Shown here piece after piece: positions 1-9,332 of a stretch of DNA of 64,000 bases (its first letter is position 1; each line of letters starts with the position of its first letter). The notes below the pieces were generated by a model. That model made no database searches. It was not told the DNA's origin and saw only the letters and a list, made by a program, of their open reading frames with translations. Source of the DNA: Micractinium sp. NFX-FRZ (lineage: Eukaryota; Chlorophyta; Trebouxiophyceae; Chlorellales; Chlorellaceae). A program made the translations under genes and the position numbers. The stretch covers positions 168,092 to 232,091 of the forward strand of contig JAPTJF010000042.1 in the NCBI GenBank assembly GCA_029339195.1. The letters are read 5' to 3'.

Positions 1-434
1 CAGTGCTGGCTTGGTACCTGTTGTCGTGATTCAAATATGTGTGCTTACACATGGAGGGAAAATAGTGAGGCCGCGCCCACACAAGGAAGTCACAAGAATG
101 GACGCCTGTGCGTGGTCACAGCGGCACATTTGGGTACCTCGCGTACCAATCGTTTGCAGTTTTCGCCCATGCTGTAGGATTGGAGACAGTGGTGTGGGAG
201 CTAGTAGGAGGAATGTAGGGGTAAAAGATGATGCCGTCACTCAGTCAGATGTGCCATCCCTCAGAAGCAAAGTGCCATATGTAACTCAGTATCACTCAGT
301 GTCCCAATCTTGTAGATCCCAGGGCCTATCGTATAGGTTGTGCACATGCGTCGTGAGTTGTTTTCACGGAGGCTGCAATTGCAGCAGCGCCGCACCCACG
401 AGCCACCGCTGGCTGCCGCACTGCGGTCGGGCGG
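1..434. other. 3' UTR and downstream flank of the hydrolase gene
   Basis: This stretch lies past the stop codon of the minus-strand hydrolase. A TGTAA motif on the minus strand (TTACA on plus at 45-49) fits the usual green-algal polyadenylation signal and would give a 3' UTR of about 390 nt. The open frames here show no protein-like conservation that I recognise. Confidence 0.5.
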
Positions 435-3400
435 TTATGCCAGGCCCAGCAGCAGGGCAGCGGCAGCGGCCAGGGCCAGGGCGCCTGCCATGCTGCCGGC
501 TGCCGAGGTTGCGCCGTTGACCGGGGTGCGGTACCTGCACCCAAGGAGCATCCGTACAAAGACCACGAGTGTTCAGTACTGCGCAGCATGATGCCTAATG
601 GCAGGTGAGCCACACAGTGCGGGGGATGTCGACCGCCATAATAAGACAGGGCAACCAGACTAGGGAGACTAGAATGTATATTCATGCACCACGTCTTGAT
701 ACTGCATCGGACAACACCGTACTGCACTTTATCTGACCAGGCACACACGCACCAGGTGTGCTGCTGCAGCGGGTCGATGGTCTGGGCGGAGTCCAGGAAC
801 GTCTTCACCTGCTGCGTGAACTCGGGCACGTGCTGGTAGGTCACGCCCTGCAGCGGGGGCACAGAAAGGGCACAGGGGGAGAGGTGGGGAGGTGAGAGGG
901 CACTGCTGGTAAGCTTTGAAGGCTGGTGGACCGACACGCCTTTTTATGTGGGCATGAATGGAAGGGACACGCAGTGCAAGCCGGTGGGGAGATGAGGGGG
1001 CCCCAGGCGGGGGCAGCGGCACCAAGGGGCCCACCCTGAGAGTGTGCCACAGCGTGCACGCCAGAACTGGACAGCAGCTGCCACCGGCATGCAGCTCCAC
1101 ACTCTAGCCCTTACTGTCGCCCCCAATAAACTGGCGGATAACTGCCCCCGGCTTACGTGGGCGCCATCGGGCACGACAATCAGCCAGGAGGCAGGCACCG
1201 CTGCTGCCGCAATGGTCTGGGTTGAGATGGGGAAGATGCGGTCCTTGGCGCCGCTGCAGCACGACAGGGGGCGACAGGCAGGCACGAATGAGCACAGCTG
1301 GTGCATGAAGCAATGGTGTGGGTGGAAGTGTGCACCAAGGAGGGGTGGTGGCTCAGGCGGAAGGCAGGCGGGGTGGAACAACGTGAGCGGACAGCAAGCA
1401 GTTGTGGCTGCGGGTGCCAGGTACCGTAGCCAGGCAGGGCAGCAGGCAGGGCCCAGGGCAAGCGGCACACGCAGACAAGCGGGCAGCAATGGCAGTCGGG
1501 CAGGCAGGCAGGCGGGGAGGGCTTGCCTGATCCACAGGATCTGGTTGGTGCCGGTGGCCAGGCGGGGCAGCAGGCTGGGGCCAGCCAAGAACTTCATGAT
1601 TGCCTCCGCCTGCTTGGCGCGGGTGGTGTTGGAGACGGTGAAGGCAGCGGGGTCTGCGGGGGGGTGGGGAGGGCGGGTGGAGAGGGCACGCCGGGGGATG
1701 GTGAGGCGGGTGAGTGACTCCTGAGTTCGCATGTGTGAGGGGGGAGGGGCTGGTGGCGGGGCGCCTGAGGTGGCTGAACCGGGAGGTTGGTAGATGGGGC
1801 TGCAGCGACAGGGGTGTGCTGCCAGAAGACGGCTACCAGGCCACCGACCCAGCAAGGCTCAGCAGGCCCCAGCAAGCTCGGCAGTCCAAGCGGGCCCCCT
1901 CGGCAGTCAAGCAAGCTCAGGACTCCCAGCAAGCCCAGCAGGTGCAGCGCCGTGCACTTCACCCCGTCCTCACTTGTGAAAATGCCGGTGGCCCACCCGT
2001 AGCCTGCGCCAGGCCCACTGAAATTGTACGTGGGGTCAGCAGCATACTGCAGGGCCGGGAAAGGGCAAAGTGTTGGTGATTTGCTTCTTCTCCTGGCAGA
2101 CAGGCCCTGCAGTACCAGCATGGCAGTGCCGGCACACACATAGTATATTAGAAACCAAGCAACCGGGAGTGGCGCGCGCCGCCTACCGTCAGAGAGGAGA
2201 CGTCGCGCGCCAAGCCACAGAAGGCGGGGTCGGCGACGCCCAGAGGCAGCAGCAGGGTGACATCGGTGGAGGACTCTCCGGAGCCCAGGTAGCTGCATGG
2301 GGTGGGGCAGAGCAGCATGTGTTGCTTTGGTGGGATACTGTACAATGCGGTGACGCTGACAGGATTGTGACTGCCCAGAGGCAGCAGGGGGAGCTTTGCT
2401 TGTGAAAAGCTTTGCTTGTGAAAAGCTGTAACGACTAGACTAGACTAGGGTGAGCTTTGCTAGAGAAGTCGGCCTCCCTCCCCCGTAGCTGCAACCGGGC
2501 AATGGCGACGCTACATGCGTACCAGAGTGCCACTGCTGGTTGGGGGCAGCAGCAGGGACGCACCGCCTGAGGAGCCCTCTCCCCAGCATGGCCAGCCGTG
2601 CTGCTGCCACTCAAACCAGGCCCGCAGGCAGTCGACTAGCGGTGCGGCAGGCGCGAGGGTTTCCTCACCTCATCATTGCCTCAAAGCCTCCGGCGGGCTG
2701 GGGGGCGTCCACGCCTCCAAAGGTGGAGGCCACCACAACCACAGAGCGCACGGAGGTGCCGTAGTAGGCTGCCATCCACTGGGCGATCATGCCGCCCATG
2801 CTCATGCTGCGGCGTGGGGCGGGGCAGGGTGGGGCGGGGGTGGGGGCACAGGCAAGAGCGGGGGCAGTGGGCAGATGCACACGCCTTCGTTTCCCCCTCC
2901 TGACCAAACTGCACAAAGTGGAGGGCAGCCACGCTCAGAGCCAGGCACCTCGGCTGCACCGTGCCACCTACCCAACCAACCTGCCAGCAGCCGGCAGCAG
3001 CCAGCACCTGCTCTTGCCACAGCCAGACATCGACCCTGGCTTGAACTACAAGCAAGCAAACAAACGAGGCAGCAGCCGGCAGCGGGGCTCACCCGAGGAC
3101 GTCGGGGGCGGTGGTGAAGTTCTGGGTGGCGATGAGCTGCACCGTGGACTTTGCCATGTCTGGGATGGTGAGGGGAGGGGAGCGCAGGTCCGCCTGGGTG
3201 TCCACTGCGGCAGGGCATGGCGGCCAGAGCGGAGGGGAGGTGGGCGGGGAGGCGGGTCGGTTTGACGACTCAAGAGTCCAGTCCTCACTGGGGTTTGGGT
3301 AGGTAACCAGCCAGGGTGGCATGCGCAGCATGCATCGGCGGCTTGCCCGGGCTGCGGCACCGCGCCCGCGCTCCACCCAAGCCTGCGCGACCACCCACGA

Positions 3401-4550
3401 ACTGAGCACACAGTGCGGTTTGGGCGCCGCGCCCACCTGATGCGCCGGTCAGCATGTTGTCGAAGATGAGCAGCTCGCGTGACTTGGAGAGCTCTGTGAG
3501 CATCTGAGCGAGGGGAATGGGAGGGTGGGGCAGGGCAGGGGAGGGCAGGGGGGTGTCTGTGCGCGCGCGGGCATCTTTGTTGGGCGTGGAAGGATGGCGG
3601 AAATGCGTGCTGTCTGAGGTGGGCGGATCACGTCAGGTGGAGTGCGACTCGAGCTTTGGAGGGAGGGGCGGTGGAGGGGGTGCGGGAAAAGGTGGCGTAG
3701 GGGGCTGGGCGGGGTTGGGCAAGCAGGTAGAGGCAGGGAGACAGAGGGCAGTGCAGGAGTTGGAGGCAGACGGGGGTGGTGGGACAGGGGGAGGCCATGG
3801 TGGCGGGCTAGGCAGGCGAGAGGCATAGGTGTTAAATGGGCACTGGGAGGCGGGGCGGGGCAGGCAAGCCTCTGCCACAGCCGGTCCATAACGGTGCATC
3901 CCTGGGGCTGACCGGCCAGCAGGCAGGGCAGCAGGCAGGGCAGCAGGCAGGGCGGCAGGCAGGGCAGCAGGCAGGGCGGCAGGCAGGGGCCGGTGGCCCC
4001 AAAGCGGCCTCTGGTGGGCTGCCGGGCCCAGCGGTCAGCTCACCTCCAGAGGCCATTGGTACTTGAAACTTCCCAGGCCACCGATCAGCACAAGCGCGGG
4101 GTTGGTGGTGTTGGGGTTGCCGAAGCGGTGGTAAGAGTAGTTGATGCCGCCTGCAGTACATCACGAGGAGGTGAGGAGGGAGTGTTCGTCGGGCTGGCAC
4201 GGGGCACAACAAAGCAGCACAGGCTGCGGTGGGGTGGGGAGCGGGAGAGGCAGGCAGGTTGGGCTGTAGGGGGGACGGCGCGTGGGAGGGATGCGAAAAG
4301 GTGGGCTCGGCAGGAAGGTGGGCTGAATGAAGGGGGGGTGAGGTAATGGCGGGGTGGAAGCTGCGCGATTCGGTGGGTGCTCACCCACGAGAGCCTCCTT
4401 GGAAGGGCCCAGGAAGTTGAGCATGTAGGGCGTCAAAACGTAGGTCGTGTTGCAGTGAGGCGGGATTTGGGCGAGCGCCATAATTGGGGCCAGGAGCAGG
4501 AGCAGTGCGAGGCGGCGGGCCGCCGTTGCGCCGGGGAGGGGAAGCAGCAT
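435..4550 (-). CDS. Secreted, putatively GPI-anchored alpha/beta hydrolase
   Basis: Eleven exons in transcript order: 4385-4550, 4044-4150, 3437-3503, 3093-3204, 2669-2806, 2187-2292, 2019-2046, 1527-1653, 1157-1253, 753-847, 435-534. All join in phase and give 380 aa. An N-terminal signal peptide (MLLPLPG, then a Leu/Ala-rich core) precedes an alpha/beta-hydrolase fold. The nucleophile elbow is GMSMGG with Ser about 153. The late acid is in AKDRIFP (Asp about 288) and the His in DGAH (His about 316), so the catalytic triad is complete. The C-terminus is a small-residue stretch followed by about 20 hydrophobic residues up to the stop, as in GPI-attachment signals. Substrate is not predictable; esterase, lipase or haloperoxidase-type activity are all possible. 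The intron after 1527 has a GC donor (ATCAG|GCAAGC). The exact acceptor of exon 4 is the least certain junction. Confidence 0.8.
3918..3988. repeat. GC-rich minisatellite in hydrolase intron 2
   Basis: Tandem copies of a roughly 12-16 bp unit built from CAGGCAGGGCAG, with single-base variants (GCAG or GCGG). It lies wholly inside an intron. Confidence 0.85.
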
Positions 4551-5391
4551 GGCTGGGTTGACTTCAGTCCAGGAGGCGCAGAGAGGGCGGGTGAAGGGCG
4601 AATTGGGGTCAAAAATGGCTTCGAAACGCGCGGAATGCGGCGGAAAATACAGGGGCAGGGCGGTTTTGACTGCATTTCATGAAGGGCGGCTGAAGTACGC
4701 CGGAGCCGCGGCGTGCTGCCTGGCGGTGGAGGTTAAAGGCGGACTTATCGGGCCCCGCTGTCGTGCTAGGCGTGTGCTCACCGTGAATGGAAAGTCTCTA
4801 GCATCGCCGGCGACTGCCTGCGGGTCCGAGCAGGCTTGCGGCCAGCCGCCGAATTCGAATGGCACCGACGGCCGGTCATCCTTGCAGGGAACTGCATATG
4901 TGCGGCTCACATATCGCAACGATTAATCGCTCAAGAATGCTGCCAACAGGCCGCACTGCGGCGCGGGAGGGTTTCGGCGGCACGCCCCGGCAGGGCGAGC
5001 TGCATCGCAAAGTGGGGCCGAAGGATGCACATAGGGGCTTTGCGAAAGCCTGCGAAAGGGAGCAGCGCAGCGTGCCCACCATGCCCCGTCACCCCTCCGC
5101 CCGCTACTGCCGCCACTCTCTGCTGGCTACTTGCGTGCGCCCTGACGTATGCACCTGAACCTCTGCATCACTGCAACAATGCAGCCAGTTGGCGCTGTCT
5201 CCATTTGTGGCCACTCTTCTCACCCTTTGAATCATTGGCAGAGCTCAACGCTGGTGAGGCGCTTCAGGGGGTCCGAATCTGATGTTGACATCAGCTGGGC
5301 AGAAGCAAGTTGTGAAAAATAGGTGTGAAAATAAAGTGGTGTGAAAACTGTTACGAATTATTTGGCATGCCAAATTTCATGTCATGTCATG
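4551..5391. promoter_or_regulatory. Intergenic: hydrolase promoter side and transporter 3' flank
   Basis: 841 bp between two minus-strand genes. It should hold the promoter and 5' UTR of the hydrolase and the 3' UTR of the transporter. No TATA box, RNA gene or clear polyadenylation motif was recognised. A short (GTCAT)n run lies at about 5379-5394 and overlaps the transporter stop. Confidence 0.45.
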
Positions 5392-7904
5392 TCATCCTGC
5401 ACGCTCGCTGCCACCTGTTGCTGCTGGTGTTTCCACCACGGCTGCCTCCGCCGCGGAGCGCGCCTGCTGCCTGCTCAGCCTCCACTGCCACCAGAGGTAC
5501 ACGCTGACCGCCGTCACCGTCACTGCCGTGCCCGCAATCTGCAGCAGTGCTTTACAGCAAACTCAGTTTCAGGCAGGCGAGTGCATGCACCAAAGGCAGG
5601 CTGCACAGTTGCACCACGCCTGCCTCACCGTCCTACCTGCACCCACCATCCACCACGCCCCTCAGCCCCGCACTCTCCTCCCTGCTCGTCTACCACCTCA
5701 GTTCCTCACCCCCCTTCTCCTCCTGCGGCACGAGTCCTGCTGGCTCCGTGGGCCTTGAATGTGATGATGATGAAGTAAAGACCCCAACCCCGCCAGCACC
5801 CACCTGCACTGGCTCCCGTATGATTGTGTAATCCAGCAGCAGCTTGCTCTCCAAAATTGAGCACACCAGCCTGGGGGGAGAGGGCCGGGGAGGCAGGCAA
5901 GGCACGTCAATTCTGGGGGGCACGCACTTGGAGGGTCGGTCGCCCAGGGCAGCGCCGCTGCCGTTTGATTTGGATCACGACTCCCAAACCCAAGTGTCGC
6001 AGCGCAAGTACGGCGACACCCACCGCAGGCCGAAGAACATGCTGACGGTTGGGGCTCCCAGCTGCCAGGTGGCGTGCTGTATCGAATAGTTGGCCCCAAC
6101 GCAAACCACAGAGCTTGTGGCCACCAGTACCGCCCAGTCCCGCGCCCCCCACCCATCAAACTGGGCGCCCCAATTGGCGCCGTCGATGGGCAGGGTGAGG
6201 GGCAGGAGGAAGAGGATGGAGGCGAGGAGGAAGAGGTACTGCAGCTGCAGGCTGGTGAAGCCCAGGCGGCGGGAGGCCTGCGCGCAGCGGGAGGCAGGGC
6301 GACCAAGGTTCAACACACCCAGCCACAGACGGACTGCCGCCCGGTGCGCCAAGCCGTCCCGCACATCTTGATGATCCGCCAACCCATTCGCAGGCAGAGT
6401 GCCGCTCAGCACGTCAAGACAGAATGACGGAGCATCGCCTCGAGCTCACGTGAATATCACACAACGGCCGCCCTACCTGCCTGCCTTCACCTAGCGACAC
6501 ATGCAAATCCCACAAATGCCGCCCTGGCTGCCTGCCTTTACCTGGAGCGAGACAAAATATACGACGGTGGAGAGCATGGAGAGCATGGAGAGGCCAAAGC
6601 CCAGCCAGCCGCGCCAGCCATTCAGGCCCGCAGAAGTGCCCTGCACGGGTGGCCAGGGAGGCCAGCGGGCGCAGCAGACGAGGCAGTGATGCAAGGGGGA
6701 GGGAGCTGCCGTCCAGCCGCTGCTGCAACAGCAGCAAAATGAGCGGTCTACTGCCTGCCTGCTTGCCGTACATCAAGCCGTTGCTGCAACAGCAGCATGC
6801 TGGCCCCTGCACTCACTCGGCCGACGGTGGGCACGATGACCATGCAAGCGCCTGCACATGCGGGAGGAGGCGGGTAGCACGCGGTGTGCAGGGTGCCCGC
6901 CGACCAGCCCTGGCAGGCGGTGAAGCCTGCCCCTGCACACGTGCTCAGTCCTGCCTGACAACATTTGATGCCCAAAACTGCTGGGGCTTAACAAGCACTG
7001 TTTGGCTGCCTGCCTGCCTGCCCTGCCTCCCAGGCACTGTGCTTGCCACCCACCGCACCCCATGGCAGCTGCCTAACACACCCGCCCTTCCACCCACCCG
7101 CACATTCATACCAACACGCGCACCTGCCAGCATGACTGCGGAGCAGGGCCAGATGATGGCAGGCAGCGTGTGGTGCAGCATGAGGCGCTGCACCAGCGCC
7201 ACGCCAATCACGGTGAACATCATCACCAATTGGACTGCAGGGCCAGGGCAGGGCAGGGCCAGGGAGCAATAGGAGAGGGAGGCCAGAAGAGTAGGGAAGG
7301 CGTCAGCATCACGTGGATGAACCTGGCGATGAACATGCTGCCCCGGCCTGCCGGCCCCTTTCCTGTGCTGCTTGTTCGCTCGCTTGGCGCGCACACCTGG
7401 CCTTAGCAGCCGAATCCAAGGCCTACCCGCCCGCCGCCGCCCACGGCCTCCACTCACTGAGGGCTGGGTCAACAAAGCCCGGGGCGATGACCTGGCACAG
7501 ATACGCTGTGGCAAAGGTGACCGTGATGACCGCCAGGGCGGCCCGCCGCACCAGCCACGGGCGCCCGCGCTGTGCGCGTGCCACGCGCGCCGACAGCCCC
7601 CGCTGCAGAGCGACCTCTGACCGGGGCGGCGGCAGCGTGTCGCCTGGGCGGCGGGCCAGCACGCTGTCCCAGCGGCCCAGCACGGAGCTGTGGCTGGCCA
7701 GCTGGCTGGGAGGCTGGGCAGGCTCCGTGCTTTGGTGCCCTGCTGCTTCCGCATTGCATTTCTTGGGCAAAGGCGGCATCATGGATCGAGCCGCTTGCCC
7801 TCCTGCTGCTGGCGGTTGCCCTGCAGTGGCGGCTCTCTGCTCTGCAACTACTGCTGCTGTGTCTAAGGCTGCTGGCGGCTGCCCTGCTGTGGCGCCACCC
7901 TGCT

Positions 7905-7949
<45 letters not shown>

Positions 7950-8662
7950 TGTTTGAGGCTGCTGCTCCAGGGCAGCAGGCACAACTGCCTGCAGCTGTTG
8001 CTGCGCCCTCTGCCGCCGCTGCCGGCAGCAGGAGCTGGGCGCTGCTGCCATCGGCACAGATGTGGCAGCTCTGGGGTGGCGCTGCTGCTGCCACCACCGC
8101 CGCCGCTTCTCCTGACGCTGCCTCGCCTGCACTGGCCATGTGCCTGCTCTTCCCACTGCCTTCATCTGGCTTCCCGCCCTCCAGCTGCTGCTGCTGCTGC
8201 TGCTGCTGCTGCCCTGTGCTGTGCACCGGCAGCGCCTGCTGGCGTGCAGTGGCCCGCCGGCGGCGGAGGCGCAGCACCCACCCCACGGTTCGGGAGGTTG
8301 CATCAACTAGTGCCACAGTGGCCAGAGCCAGGCAGCTGACCAGCAGGGCCGCCCTCAGGGCAGGCAGCGGCGGCGAGGGGCGGGTCTGCAGCAGGGGCAG
8401 CGGAGAGGGGGGCAGGGGAGACGAGAGGGTTAGCGCCGGTGGCAGAGGACAGCTGGCTGCGGCTGTGGCAGCAAAGCAGAGGCGGCGCTCTCGATGTTGC
8501 ATGCCCGACGCGCCGTGCTGCAGCCCACGCCCCACGAAACCGTTTGACTGACTCACTCACCTGCAGCCAGCGGTTGAGCACACCGAAGAGGGCGACAAGA
8601 ATGTGCGCTAACAAGGCCACCCCTAGCCAGAGAACGAGTCGGAGCGGCGTGTGCTGCCGCAT
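5392..8662 (-). CDS. Drug/metabolite-superfamily (EamA/SLC35-like) transporter with low-complexity loop
   Basis: Eight exons: 8561-8662, 7458-8385, 7124-7234, 6817-6851, 6542-6640, 6024-6277, 5801-5870, 5392-5538; 581 aa with all phases consistent. Several hydrophobic helices are evident. The C-terminal half (exons 6-8) has the pattern of nucleotide-sugar and drug/metabolite transporters: a long two-helix exon, then ESKLLLDYTIIREPVQ and a final helix before a short cytosolic tail. Exon 2 is exceptional. After one helix it encodes about 200 residues of Ala/Gln/Pro-rich low complexity, including a Gln run and an Ala run, before the next helices. That loop probably faces the cytosol. Substrate is unknown. 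Exon 4 could instead begin further upstream in the same frame (acceptor before about 6933), adding about 27 residues; the short form fits a transmembrane helix better. Confidence 0.75.
6440..6499. repeat. Ghost copy of transporter exon 5 3' end
   Basis: A diverged copy of 6500-6556. Both share the string CGCCCT.GCTGCCTGCCTT followed by the donor region of exon 5 in plus-strand order. Only the downstream copy adjoins the coding exon. Confidence 0.6.
7906..7946. repeat. CTG/CAG triplet run (Ala/Gln coding)
   Basis: More than ten consecutive CTG units with one TTG interruption. On the minus strand they lie inside transporter exon 2 and are read as a poly-Ala stretch. Confidence 0.85.
8185..8212. 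repeat. CTG/CAG triplet run (poly-Gln coding)
   Basis: About nine CAG units on the minus strand, read as a Gln run in the transporter loop. Confidence 0.85.
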
Positions 8663-9332
8663 GGCGGGCGGGCGGGGCGGGGTGGTGAACCGCCAGCTGC
8701 ACACAACAGGGTGAAGCAGAAGGTTTCCAAATACTTTACGACAAACAGCAGATATGTGGTGCACAACAGGCAGCGCGCAAGCTTGCTGCCTTCTGCCGCC
8801 AGCAGCGGCGGCGGCGCACCGCCGCCAAGCACGCGGCACCAAGCGTAAGCGCCGCTCCAAGCTCAGCAACGCTTCTTCGCCACCTTTTGCCAAACTCTAA
8901 CCCCCGAGCGGTGCTACAGTGCTGGGTTGCTTGCCCTGCGAAAAACTTTTGGTCGCTTCGGCTCCGCTCCTATGCGGCACGGCGGCCCATACCGGCCTCC
9001 AATGCAGCCAAAGGACAATGCTGAATCCAGTGCTAAGAATGCAGGCCGGTACTAAATGCAGGCCGGATGTCTTGGCCTGGGGCCGCCGCCGCCTCATGAC
9101 CCGCGTTTCAATTTCTGACAGTGCTGATGTTACATGACAGCCTGAACAAACTGAGCAACCACAGTAACAGCTGAGAGAATTATGACAAGGAACAACAAAA
9201 TCAGGTAGAGGGAAGCACTTTTGAGCAGCAGGCACAGAAAGCAGCGGGCCGAGGGGCACTGGCGGGCATGCCACCCCAAGCATAACAAAACAGACACAAG
9301 CAAACACCGGTCTGAGCAGACTAGTCAGACCC
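8663..9332. promoter_or_regulatory. Intergenic: transporter promoter and co-chaperone 3' UTR
   Basis: 670 bp between two minus-strand genes. A minus-strand TGTAA (TTACA at 9130-9134) marks a likely poly(A) signal for the phosducin-like gene, about 200 nt after its stop. The remaining roughly 460 bp should hold the transporter promoter. No core promoter element was recognised. Confidence 0.5.

Noticed and set aside
3918..3988. CRISPR-like spaced repeats
   Set aside because: The units are contiguous minisatellite copies with no unique spacers and lie in a nuclear intron. Other arrays in the window are likewise simple tandem repeats.
6817..6933. Longer version of transporter exon 4
   Set aside because: It is in frame but would insert Cys/Pro-rich residues into a membrane helix. 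The acceptor at 6852 gives a continuous helix.
7313..8551. Plus-strand open frame of over 400 codons
   Set aside because: It is antisense to the large transporter exon. Triplet repeats and GC bias keep both strands open, and the minus strand carries the helices and in-phase splice sites.
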